From positions 1 to 11,756 of the forward strand of contig DAOWAL010000027.1 of the NCBI GenBank assembly GCA_030634615.1: DNA of 11,756 nt, in the 5' to 3' direction. A program made the position numbers and the translations under genes. Below the pieces are notes generated by a model that had not been told where the DNA came from, did no database searches, and saw nothing but the letters and a program-made list of their open reading frames with translations. Below are positions 1 to 5,933 of this stretch, piece by piece; within the stretch, counting starts at the first letter, position 1, and each line of letters begins with the position of its first letter. This stretch comes from Candidatus Aenigmatarchaeota archaeon (GTDB lineage Archaea > Aenigmatarchaeota > Aenigmatarchaeia > QMZP01 > QMZT01).

Positions 1-566
1 ACAGCCCAGATATGGTCATACTTCAATATACTGATAATGATATAGGGCCACCCAGATCTGAACTTGGCTGGGGGAGAACAGGAATATACATATATTCAAG
101 AACGAATGTTTTGTTATTTGGGGACAGAATAGTTCCCGCACTTCCCTTCATTGATGAAAGTGTTAGTTGGGTTCTTCTAAAAAATTCAGCGTTTTTTAGA
201 TTCATTTCATATAATGTCAACATAATTATGCTCAAGGGTTCTGAAATTGAAGACGCGGAAAAAAGCTTTGAGTCCGTTGAAAACATTTACGATTTGACTA
301 AAGAAAGTAATATGCAACTAATAATCATCAACCTTCCGCCAGCGAACATGGAACTATGGAATGAGAAAACACAACAACATCTAAAAGAACTTTCATATGA
401 TCTTGGTGTACCTTTCTATAATATGGCTGATCATGTTGATGATATTAGTGAAATAGCGTCTGATATTGAACATGATTTTCCTTACCATTATAATGCTGAA
501 GGCTATAGCATAGCGGCAGAAGTTTTAAAAGATGCTGTGCTCAAAGAAATTTCATTAAATTCTTAG
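1..566 (+). CDS. SGNH/GDSL-type hydrolase, 3' part (5' end outside window)
   Basis: The frame is open from base 3 (S-P-D) with no need for the ATG at 12. The text around that ATG (PDMVILQYTDND) looks like the mid-protein SGNH block III strand with its conserved Asn-Asp, so the real start and the nucleophilic Ser block lie upstream of the window. Counting from the ATG at 12, a second core strand (MQLIIINLPP, about 101-110) is followed by the C-terminal block HDFPYHYNAEGYSIAAEVL (154-172). There His159 and the N-A-E-G-Y helix match the usual catalytic Asp/His end of the family. The Asp-His spacing (D155-x3-H159) is one residue longer than the common DxxH. Such enzymes hydrolyse esters, often acyl groups on polysaccharides or lipids, but the substrate is not readable here. 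The gene converges on the next gene, and a hairpin terminator lies between them. Confidence 0.62.
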   Translation, partial: SPDMVILQYTDNDIGPPRSELGWGRTGIYIYSRTNVLLFGDRIVPALPFIDESVSWVLLKNSAFFRFISYNVNIIMLKGSEIEDAEKSFESVENIYDLTKESNMQLIIINLPPANMELWNEKTQQHLKELSYDLGVPFYNMADHVDDISEIASDIEHDFPYHYNAEGYSIAAEVLKDAVLKEISLNS

Positions 567-600
567 GCATAAAGAAACATTTATAAAAATAAAAAAAGAC

Positions 601-630
601 AGGGAAACTATACTAGTTTGCCCTATTTTT
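601..630. terminator. Hairpin terminator between convergent genes
   Basis: AGGGAAACT (601-609) pairs with AGTTTGCCCT (615-624) with one bulged base and a short loop. It is followed by ATTTTT on the plus strand. On the minus strand the same hairpin is followed by a T-rich run (complement of the A-rich 580-597). It sits between the stop of the SGNH-like gene and the stop of the coiled-coil gene at 629, so it could serve both directions. Confidence 0.6.
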
Positions 631-1054
631 AACCCCTGATTTCCTCATCGAAATCTGCGATCTGGTGTTTTAGGGTTATTAACATATCGTTTGTTTTCTC
701 AAGCGAATTTTGCATCAAAACCTTTTCTTTCTGAAGATTCCCGATTTGTTGACCAAGTATTGTTTTGTCAGCTTCTAGACCTGCTTTACCTTCTTTGAGT
801 TCACCGATTTTTGACTGAAGACCTTCTTCCTGTTTTTCCTTTGCCTTCAGTTCATCTTGCATTTTGTTTCTTGTTTCTTTCAAGTGGTTGACAACTTCTC
901 TTAATTGTATCTCTTCGCCTTTAAGCTGCCTTACTTTTTGGTCCAGGAGTTTCCTCTCTTCTTTTATGTTCAATGCCTTGACAACATCCTCATTCAAAGT
1001 TCCAAGGATGTCATCTAAACCCGCATGTATTTCCTTCATTGATTTTTTCGCCAT
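629..1054 (-). CDS. Coiled-coil protein, 141 aa, function unknown
   Basis: No family was recognised. The protein starts MAKKSMKEIHAGLDDILGTL. After about residue 30 it is almost entirely heptad-like, Lys/Glu/Gln-rich helix (RQLKGEEIQLREVVNHL and QIGNLQKEKVLM, for example), with no Cys, no membrane segment and no proline. It is therefore a soluble elongated coiled coil. The ATG at 1054 is chosen over the in-frame TTG at 1057 because AGAGAGGTG (1060-1068) lies five bases before the ATG. A TATA-like CTTAAATAGA lies about 42 bases upstream, which fits a short leader, so the gene probably has its own promoter. The next gene on the same strand (1106-1498) is also coiled coil, so the two may be partners. 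A structural or tethering role is only a guess. Confidence 0.72.
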   Translation of the reverse strand: MAKKSMKEIHAGLDDILGTLNEDVVKALNIKEERKLLDQKVRQLKGEEIQLREVVNHLKETRNKMQDELKAKEKQEEGLQSKIGELKEGKAGLEADKTILGQQIGNLQKEKVLMQNSLEKTNDMLITLKHQIADFDEEIRG

Positions 1055-1090
1055 CAAGACACCTCTCTTAATTTATAATAACATTGAATT

Positions 1091-1100
1091 TCTATTTAAG
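1091..1100 (-). promoter_or_regulatory. TATA-type promoter for the coiled-coil gene ending at 629
   Basis: On the minus strand this reads CTTAAATAGA. Transcription would start about 26 bases downstream, near 1070, just before the ribosome binding site AGAGAGGTG and the ATG at 1054. Confidence 0.4.
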
Positions 1101-1105
1101 CATTT

Positions 1106-1498
1106 TTAGTCTTTTATCTTGTTTCTTTGTATCATTCTCAGTATTTCTGAAAGTTGGTTGTTTATGGAATCAACATTTAGCTGGGAGGGTGCAATTTCTA
1201 TTTTGTCTTTATCCATTGATCCCCTTTCTGCCCAGCCGCCCTTTTCGAATGAATAGACATAATTTTTCTTAACATCTTCTGACATCTTCATTATCTTTGT
1301 TTCCATTGTCTCGACAAGTTTTGTAAACTTTTCATTGTTCTTGGTAATCTTTCTTATTTCCTCTTTTAGGTTTGCGTTTTCTTTTTTCAGTTTTTTTACA
1401 ATGGACATGTCTTTTTTCAGAATTTCCTTTGGATTGTCTATTGTGGAAGCGGCTGCAATTCTCTTTTTCCAGTATACTGATTCTTCCATATTATTCAT
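1106..1498 (-). CDS. Coiled-coil protein, 130 aa, function unknown
   Basis: No family was recognised. The N-terminal third is basic (YWKKRIAAASTIDNPKEILK). Residues about 30-80 form a Lys/Glu-rich heptad region (VKKLKKENANLKEEIRKITK). A short non-helical stretch YVYSFEKGGWAERGS (about 80-94) interrupts it, and a second amphipathic helix ends the protein (INNQLSEILRMIQRNKIKD). There is no ribosome binding site before the ATG at 1498. An AT-rich TTTAAT element about 30 bases upstream suggests a leaderless transcript. The alternative ATG at 1489 (MEESVYW) is also possible. The gene sits between the HTH regulator and another coiled-coil gene, all on the minus strand but with separate upstream regions. 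Confidence 0.68.
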   Translation of the reverse strand: MNNMEESVYWKKRIAAASTIDNPKEILKKDMSIVKKLKKENANLKEEIRKITKNNEKFTKLVETMETKIMKMSEDVKKNYVYSFEKGGWAERGSMDKDKIEIAPSQLNVDSINNQLSEILRMIQRNKIKD

Positions 1499-1526
1499 TA
1501 TGTGAGTGGGTGTTTAAAAAAATCGA

Positions 1527-1868
1527 TTAAATAATAGTCTGTACGAGATCATTTTCACGCATGAATTTGCACACCTTGCAAAATTCTGTTCCTGCCTGCA
1601 TTACACTTATCTCTCCTGATGCAATGCCTTTTACTGTGTTTTCCAGGAGACCCAGTAGATTTGGATCATTCAAAAATATGTCAGTATTTCTTCCACGCAA
1701 GTCTCTGCTGTACTGTGAAACTGCCGGCTGTGTTGTGCCGAGCATCCGTGCTGCCCTTGTCTGTGAAAAATTGTACTCGTCTATCAGTTTTTTGGCAACA
1801 AGTGCCCTAAATCCGGGCAGGACTTCATTCATCATGTATTCGCAGATAGGCTTAATTTCAATCACCAT
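1527..1868 (-). CDS. Archaeal HTH transcriptional regulator, COG2522-like
   Basis: A 113-residue DNA-binding protein. The helix-turn-helix is plain: YNFSQTRAARMLGTTQPAVS (about 32-51), followed by QYSRDLRGR. It is preceded by the helix CEYMMNEVLPGFRALVAKKL, a pattern typical of short archaeal regulators grouped in COG2522. Cys9 near the N-terminus and the C-terminal Cys97-x2-Cys100 (FCKVCKFMRE) are family-like and could bind metal or respond to redox. That role is inferred. The remainder (64-95) is helical and may be a dimerisation region. A good TATA box (1902-1909) and the 8-bp palindrome GTTTAAAC touching the ATG suggest an almost leaderless, possibly self-controlled gene. Its targets are unknown. 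The coiled-coil genes lie downstream on the same strand. Confidence 0.8.
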   Translation of the reverse strand: MVIEIKPICEYMMNEVLPGFRALVAKKLIDEYNFSQTRAARMLGTTQPAVSQYSRDLRGRNTDIFLNDPNLLGLLENTVKGIASGEISVMQAGTEFCKVCKFMRENDLVQTII

Positions 1869-1876
1869 GTTTAAAC
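1869..1876. promoter_or_regulatory. 8-bp palindrome GTTTAAAC at the regulator start
   Basis: A perfect palindrome directly abuts the ATG of the HTH gene and lies near its expected transcription start. It could be an autoregulatory operator. It is short and AT-rich, so chance is also likely. Confidence 0.25.
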
Positions 1877-1901
1877 GTAATTTCTATAATTAGATAGGTA
1901 G

Positions 1902-1909
1902 TATATAAA
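1902..1909 (-). promoter_or_regulatory. TATA box of the HTH regulator gene
   Basis: The minus strand reads ATAATTTTATATAC, a near-consensus archaeal TATA element with an A-rich flank where BRE would sit. The ATG at 1868 is about 37 bases downstream, giving a leader of about 10 bases. Confidence 0.6.
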
Positions 1910-1928
1910 ATTATCACACTGTTATAGT

Positions 1929-2956
1929 CTACAAATTGTTTACACTGTAATTCCTCTGTCCCATGCCAAGCTCTTCTGCGTATCTGGGTTGGACAGAAAC
2001 GTCTATTCTGTGCATTTTATCTGAAAAATCACTGCCGAACTTTTCGTTTATCATATCAATTGATGCTTGCTCTATTGCCACGATATCCGTTGATGTCAAT
2101 ATCCCGATATCTTCCATCATTGGCTTTCCAGAATCACCAACGCAGTCGCAGTGCTTTGTTATGTTTGTCAGGAAATTGAAATATATTGTGGGTTTTTTTG
2201 TGTTATTCCAAGTGCGTATTCTACAATCCTTTCCTGTACTTCTTTGTGTGTTGCTCCATTCCATGGTATTTCGACAGCCCCATAAGGACATACCGCTATG
2301 CACGTTGCACAGCCGATGCATTTCTTTTCGTCCATTTTGGCATATTCTTCTAAAACTATTGCATCTGCCGGACAGCTTTCAACACACTTGTTGCATGCTT
2401 TACATTTACTGTGATTGAAAACCGGTTTTACCTTTGCATGCACTGCAAGTTTTCCAGCTCTGCTGCCAAGACCCATTCCCATGTTTTTCAGGGCGCCTCC
2501 GTATCCTGCTGCCATATGACCTTTACAATGGGAAACTGCTATAATCATGTCATATTTTTTTACAGTCCCGCCAATATGTACCTTGGTAAAATGTTTTCCT
2601 TTGATCGGTATTTCCCAGTCTTTTGTGCTATCGTCACATATCACAACTGGAGCGAAAGTGAACCCGTGCATTTTTGCAATTTCCAGATGATCTGCTGTCT
2701 TAAGCCTCTTGCCCCTGTATAGGGTATTGCACTCGATAAGTTCGGGTGTTCCGCCTTTTCCCTTTACAATGTCGCATATCTTTTTTGCAAAGACAGGATT
2801 GATATGGGTCTTGTTACCTTTCTCTCCGAAGTGGATTTTAATTCCTACTCTCTTTCCTTTGACATTGAAATTTTCTGATATTTTATCGTAAAGGATTTCA
2901 AGAGAATCAATAATTTCATCCTTTTCTGTCGTCGGCGAGAAGTAAACATCTGACAT
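1929..2956 (-). CDS. DUF362 family double-[4Fe-4S] protein, interrupted by a -1 frameshift
   Basis: Residues 1-180 form the DUF362 core (KRVGIKIHFGEKGNKTHI, then SHCKGHMAAGYGGALKNMGMG). Two bacterial-ferredoxin clusters follow: C185/C188/C191/C195 and C213/C216/C219/C223, each ending in Cys-Pro. The zero frame stops at 2168 after 262 residues. The family's C-terminal part continues in the -1 frame: PTIYFNFLTNITKHCDC, then MMEDIGILTSTDIVAIEQA, to the stop at 1929. The switch is at an A7 run, where reading A AAA AAC back one base joins KN to PTIYFNFL and gives 342 residues. Each half lacks what the other has, so the gene descends from one intact ORF. It is either a fresh indel, an assembly error in a homopolymer, or translational frameshifting. 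The protein is probably an electron-transfer or metal-cofactor-related iron-sulfur protein, and its exact role is unknown. It is transcribed divergently from nrdR. No ribosome binding site is visible before the ATG at 2956. Confidence 0.85.
2192..2198 (-). other. In-frame A AAA AAC heptamer at the DUF362 frame break
   Basis: In the zero frame the codons read CAA AAA AAC CCA. The heptamer A AAA AAC fits the X XXY YYZ slippery pattern in the correct phase. A -1 slip continues as CCC ACA ATA TAT TTC, which is exactly the conserved DUF362 C-terminal region. One extra A in the run would have the same effect. I see no convincing stem-loop in the next 20-30 bases and no strong Shine-Dalgarno-like stimulator upstream, so an indel is at least as likely as programmed slippage. 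Confidence 0.55.
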
Positions 2957-3018
2957 GGGAAATACTTTATTTGTACACTTAATAATGTTTTATTTTGCCT
3001 GTATTATTTTACATATAT

Positions 3019-3030
3019 AGGGAATTCCCT
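3019..3030. repeat. 12-bp perfect palindrome in the divergent DUF362/nrdR control region
   Basis: AGGGAATTCCCT is perfectly self-complementary and G+C-richer than the surrounding AT-rich spacer. It is roughly 63 bases from the DUF362 start and upstream of the nrdR TATA box. It may be an operator for an unknown regulator. Confidence 0.3.
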
Positions 3031-3068
3031 TATAGATTTTTTCAAATATATTTTACAGAATATAAATG

Positions 3069-3076
3069 TTTATATA
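3069..3076 (+). promoter_or_regulatory. TATA box P1 of the nrd operon
   Basis: TTTATATA is a consensus-like archaeal TATA element. The expected start of transcription, about 25-26 bases downstream, falls near 3098 inside the first NrdR box. The leader to the nrdR ATG at 3206 would be about 108 bases and would contain the second box. Confidence 0.55.
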
Positions 3077-3087
3077 CTCCCTTCAAC

Positions 3088-3103
3088 ATACAATATATTG
3101 GGT
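3088..3103. promoter_or_regulatory. NrdR box 1
   Basis: ATACAATATATTGGGT has a perfect inner palindrome, CAATATATTG. It fits the known NrdR box pattern acaCwAtATaTwGtgt with mismatches only in the flanks. It covers the predicted start of transcription from P1. Confidence 0.75.
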
Positions 3104-3118
3104 GTTTATCACAAGGAA

Positions 3119-3134
3119 ACACAATATGTTGTGT
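3119..3134. promoter_or_regulatory. NrdR box 2
   Basis: ACACAATATGTTGTGT matches the NrdR box pattern closely (7 of 8 base pairs of the palindrome). Its centre is 31 bp from the centre of box 1, with a 15-bp linker. That is the three-helical-turn spacing known for paired NrdR boxes. The operon's first gene is nrdR itself, so this points to autoregulation and control of nrdD/nrdG. Confidence 0.82.
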
Positions 3135-3164
3135 TTTTCAATAAGTAGTGAAAATGCTAAAAAT

Positions 3165-3172
3165 CTTTATAA
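3165..3172 (+). promoter_or_regulatory. Possible second TATA box P2 before nrdR
   Basis: CTTTATAA lies 34-41 bases before the ATG at 3206. It would give a leader of about 10 bases carrying AAGTGAT. If this is the main promoter, both NrdR boxes lie upstream of it rather than over the start site. Confidence 0.35.
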
Positions 3173-3205
3173 ATGAAAGGTTTGGTTGAAGGGAAAGTGA
3201 TTGAA

Positions 3206-3655
3206 ATGAATTGTCCGTATTGTGCTCATGAAGACCTGAAAGTTTTGGATAAACGTGAATCTGATGATAGATCAATACGGAGAAGAAGAGAGTGCCTCAA
3301 ATGTGAAAAAAGATTCACGACATATGAAAGGGTAGAATCTGCTGATCTTATAGTTGTCAAAAAAGAAGGCGGCCGTGAGAGGTTTGATCGTGCAAAGGTA
3401 AAGAGTGGCATTCTCAAAGCATGCGAAAAAAGACAAATAACAAATGATATGATAGACAAAATTGTGGATGATATAGAAACAGATCTCAGAAATGAAGATA
3501 ATGTTGAGATACCCAGCAAGCGTGTAGGTCAAATAGTTATGAAAAAACTGAGGAAACTAGATAAGGTTGCGTACATACGCTTTGCTTCGGTGTACAGGGA
3601 TTTCCAGGACGTTGAAAGTTTTGAAAATGAACTGAAAAAATTAGTGAAAAGATAG
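3206..3655 (+). CDS. nrdR: NrdR, ATP-cone transcriptional repressor of ribonucleotide reductase genes
   Basis: The protein is 149 residues from the ATG at 3206, the same length as E. coli NrdR. I prefer this start to the ATG at 3173 because the family begins M-x-C-P-x-C, AAGTGAT (3196-3202) is well placed as a ribosome binding site, and the earlier ATG overlaps a TATA-like element. The zinc ribbon uses C3, C6, C30 and C33 around the basic segment RSIRRRRECLKC. The ATP-cone follows (about 47-137), with GRERFDRAKVKSGILKACEK and the signature KLDKVAYIRFASVYRDFQD. In bacteria NrdR binds ATP or dATP and represses RNR operons at paired 16-bp boxes. Two such boxes lie upstream here. NrdR is mostly bacterial, so its use in an archaeon suggests old transfer (inference). 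It is first in a six-gene operon, with nrdD 10 bases downstream. Confidence 0.95.
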   Translation: MNCPYCAHEDLKVLDKRESDDRSIRRRRECLKCEKRFTTYERVESADLIVVKKEGGRERFDRAKVKSGILKACEKRQITNDMIDKIVDDIETDLRNEDNVEIPSKRVGQIVMKKLRKLDKVAYIRFASVYRDFQDVESFENELKKLVKR

Positions 3656-3665
3656 AGGTGTACAA

Positions 3666-5699
3666 ATGACAGTTGAAAAAGTGAGGAAAAGAGACGGAAG
3701 GGTCGTAAAATTTGAGAAAGATAAAATAATCAATGTTATATGGAAAGCTGCAAAAGCAGTCGGTGGTAAGGACGAATCAAAAGCAGATAGATTGGCAACT
3801 CTTGTTGTCAATGAGATCAATTCTAAGTTCAAAGGAAAGATACCGACGGTTGAAGATACACAGGATACTGTTGAAAAAGTGCTGATAGAAGAGGGTCATG
3901 CAAAAACCGCCAAAGCTTACATACTTTACAGGGAGCAGCACAAGAACATAAGAGATGTTCATAAGTTGCTTTCAGAAGATGTTATAATATCAGATTACTT
4001 GGACGAAAACGACTGGAAAGTAAAAGAAAATGCAAACATGTCTTACTCGCTTCAGGGACTTAATCTTCACATATCATCTAAATTAATATCAAAATACTGG
4101 ACCAAGAAAATATATCCTGCAGAAATAAGGGAAGCTCATGAATCGGGCGACTTCCACATACATGATTTAGGAATATTTGGAGCATACTGTGTTGGATGGG
4201 ATTTGAGAGATCTCATAAACAGTGGTTTTAAGGGTGTCAGCGGAAAAATAGAATGCAAGCCTGCAAAACACTTTAGAGTTGCCCTTGGTCAGATAGTTAA
4301 TTTCTTTTACACTTTGCAAGGTGAAGCAGCAGGAGCACAGGCATTTTCAAACTTTGATACACTTTTAGCTCCGTACATAAGAAAGGACGGTCTTGGTTAC
4401 AATGCAGTAAAGCAGGCCATGCAGGAATTCATATTTAACATAAACGTTCCTACGCGTGTTGGGTTCCAGACACCATTTACAAACATAACACTCGATCTGA
4501 AAATTCCAAGCTTTATGAAGGATGAACATGTTGCGATAGGCGGAGAAATTCTTGATTCAAAATATGGCGATTATCAGGAAGAAATGGACATGTTCAACAA
4601 AGCATTTGCAGAGGTTATGCTTGAAGGTGATGCCAAAGGAAGGATATTCACATTCCCGATTCCTACATACAACATAACAAAAGATTTTGAATGGGATGAT
4701 CCAAAATATAATATCATATGGGAAATGACAGCTAAGTACGGTATTCCATACTTTTCCAATTTCATAAATTCTGACATGAATCCAGAAGATGTCAGGAGTA
4801 TGTGTTGCCGTCTGAGAATTGATAACAGGGAACTTAAAAAAAGAGGCGGCGGGCTTTTCGGTGCAAATCCTCTTACAGGTTCAATTGGTGTTGTAACACT
4901 CAACATGCCAAGAATCGGTTATTTATCCAAAAATGAAGATGAATATTTTGCAAGGCTCGGTACACTTATGGACCTTGCAAGAGACAGTCTTGAAACAAAG
5001 AGAAAGATAATAGAAAGTTTCACGAATAAAGGTCTTTATCCATATTCAAAATTCTATCTCAGGGGAACAAAAGATGGTACAGGAGGTTACTGGAAAAACC
5101 ATTTCGGTACAATAGGCGTAATTGGAATGAACGAAAGTGTTATGAACTTCATGGATACAAACATTGCATCAAAAGAGGGAATAGAATTTACAAAGAAAGT
5201 CATGGACTTCATGAGAGATAAACTTGCCGAATATCAGGAAAAGACAAATAACATATACAACTTAGAAGCAACTCCTGGAGAAGGAACGTCATTCAGACTT
5301 GCAAGACTTGACAAAAAGTTTAATCCAGGAATAGTTGTTGCAAATGAGTTTAATGTAAGAAAACAGAAAGCTCCACCATACTACACAAATTCAACACAGC
5401 TTCCTGTCAATTACACTGATGACATATTCAAAGCACTTGAATTGCAGGACGATTTACAGTGCAAATATACAGGTGGAACAGTATTGCACGGTTTCATAGG
5501 CGAGGATTCTCCTTCGCCTGAAGCAGCAAAATCTCTTGTTAAAAAAATAACAGAGAAATACGCGCTTCCGTACTTTACGGTAACACCGACATTCTCCATA
5601 TGTCCAAACCACGGATATATGCCGGGAAGACACGATTACTGCCCTAAGTGTGATGAGGACATCGGATACATGGAAGAAAAAGCAGTAGTTGCTAAATAA
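3666..5699 (+). CDS. nrdD: Anaerobic (class III) ribonucleotide reductase, catalytic chain lacking the glycyl-radical loop
   Basis: This chain reduces ribonucleotides to deoxyribonucleotides. Residues 1-95 are an ATP-cone (VRKRDGRVVKFEKDK, AKAYILYREQHKNIR), an allosteric ATP/dATP site. The catalytic barrel follows: HIHDLGIFGAYCVGW with likely radical-bearing C175, the adjacent C380-C381 in MCCRLRID, NPLTGSIGVVTLNMPRIGY (401-419), and E534 in NLEATPGEGTSFRLARL. The zinc site is C646-P-N-H649 to C659-P-K-C662, with His in one of the usual four Cys positions. The chain ends 15 residues later at DEDIGYMEEKAVVAK, before the RxxGYYRP glycyl-radical loop that one-chain NrdDs carry next. That loop is in the next ORF. 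GAGGTG precedes the ATG. The lack of radical loop means this chain should be inactive alone. The Glu and double Cys suggest a thiol-dependent rather than formate-dependent subtype (inference). Confidence 0.93.
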   Translation: MTVEKVRKRDGRVVKFEKDKIINVIWKAAKAVGGKDESKADRLATLVVNEINSKFKGKIPTVEDTQDTVEKVLIEEGHAKTAKAYILYREQHKNIRDVHKLLSEDVIISDYLDENDWKVKENANMSYSLQGLNLHISSKLISKYWTKKIYPAEIREAHESGDFHIHDLGIFGAYCVGWDLRDLINSGFKGVSGKIECKPAKHFRVALGQIVNFFYTLQGEAAGAQAFSNFDTLLAPYIRKDGLGYNAVKQAMQEFIFNINVPTRVGFQTPFTNITLDLKIPSFMKDEHVAIGGEILDSKYGDYQEEMDMFNKAFAEVMLEGDAKGRIFTFPIPTYNITKDFEWDDPKYNIIWEMTAKYGIPYFSNFINSDMNPEDVRSMCCRLRIDNRELKKRGGGLFGANPLTGSIGVVTLNMPRIGYLSKNEDEYFARLGTLMDLARDSLETKRKIIESFTNKGLYPYSKFYLRGTKDGTGGYWKNHFGTIGVIGMNESVMNFMDTNIASKEGIEFTKKVMDFMRDKLAEYQEKTNNIYNLEATPGEGTSFRLARLDKKFNPGIVVANEFNVRKQKAPPYYTNSTQLPVNYTDDIFKALELQDDLQCKYTGGTVLHGFIGEDSPSPEAAKSLVKKITEKYALPYFTVTPTFSICPNHGYMPGRHDYCPKCDEDIGYMEEKAVVAK

Positions 5700-5700
5700 C

Positions 5701-5708
5701 GGGGTGAT
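5701..5708 (+). promoter_or_regulatory. Strong ribosome binding site of the small glycyl-radical gene
   Basis: GGGGTGAT matches the archaeal anti-Shine-Dalgarno (GGAGGTGAT) in all but one base and sits four bases before the ATG at 5713, just after the nrdD stop at 5697-5699. It shows that the small ORF is separately initiated and probably coupled to nrdD translation. Confidence 0.8.
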
Positions 5709-5712
5709 AAAA

Positions 5713-5913
5713 ATGGAAGAAACAAACACAAAAATAGAAGAGAAAAAAATCGAGTCAAAGGAAAACCTTGCAGACAAAAGAACAAAGTGTGAGGTTTACT
5801 CAAGAATAGTCGGGTACTACAGACCAGTAAATCAGTGGAATGATGGAAAACAGGCTGAATTTACTGACAGAAAAACATTTGTACCGGACAAAAAAGAATG
5901 CGAAAGTTGTTAA
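5713..5913 (+). CDS. Separate glycyl-radical domain protein of class III ribonucleotide reductase, 66 aa
   Basis: The first 24 residues are a charged linker (METNT-like, Lys/Glu-rich). After it comes KCEVYSRIVGYYRPVNQWND, continuing GKQAEFTDRKTF, which is the C-terminal glycyl-radical segment of archaeal-type NrdD. Gly34 in RIVGYY is the expected radical site. The preceding gene ends before this segment, so the two proteins together make one NrdD. The ORF has its own ATG and a near-perfect ribosome binding site. It is in a different frame from nrdD, and about 30-40 codons of extra sequence separate zinc site and loop, so it is not a simple frameshift. It ends CESC, and these two cysteines could take part in thiol exchange (speculative). 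By analogy with YfiD/GrcA, it would dock into the NrdD barrel after activation by NrdG, which follows 20 bases downstream. Confidence 0.87.
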   Translation: MEETNTKIEEKKIESKENLADKRTKCEVYSRIVGYYRPVNQWNDGKQAEFTDRKTFVPDKKECESC

Positions 5914-5933
5914 TTAAATGATATGGGATTTAT

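Noticed and set aside
2181..2196. A CAATATAT-containing sequence inside the DUF362 gene as a third NrdR box
   Set aside because: Only half the palindrome is present and the flanks do not match. It is coding sequence for the conserved TIYFNF segment.
1961..2950. Long open frames on the plus strand opposite the DUF362 gene
   Set aside because: The minus strand carries clear cluster motifs and family sequence throughout. The plus-strand frames have no recognisable domains and are reading-frame shadows.
3173..3205. An earlier ATG for nrdR at 3173
   Set aside because: It adds 11 residues before the family's invariant M-x-C-P-x-C opening, has no ribosome binding site, and overlaps a TATA-like element. 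The ATG at 3206 gives the family's usual length.
5689..5712. A TTG start at 5689 that would extend the small glycyl-radical protein upstream, overlapping the nrdD end
   Set aside because: The ATG at 5713 has a near-perfect ribosome binding site four bases before it. The TTG has none, and the extra residues (LNNGVIK) are the ribosome binding site read as protein.
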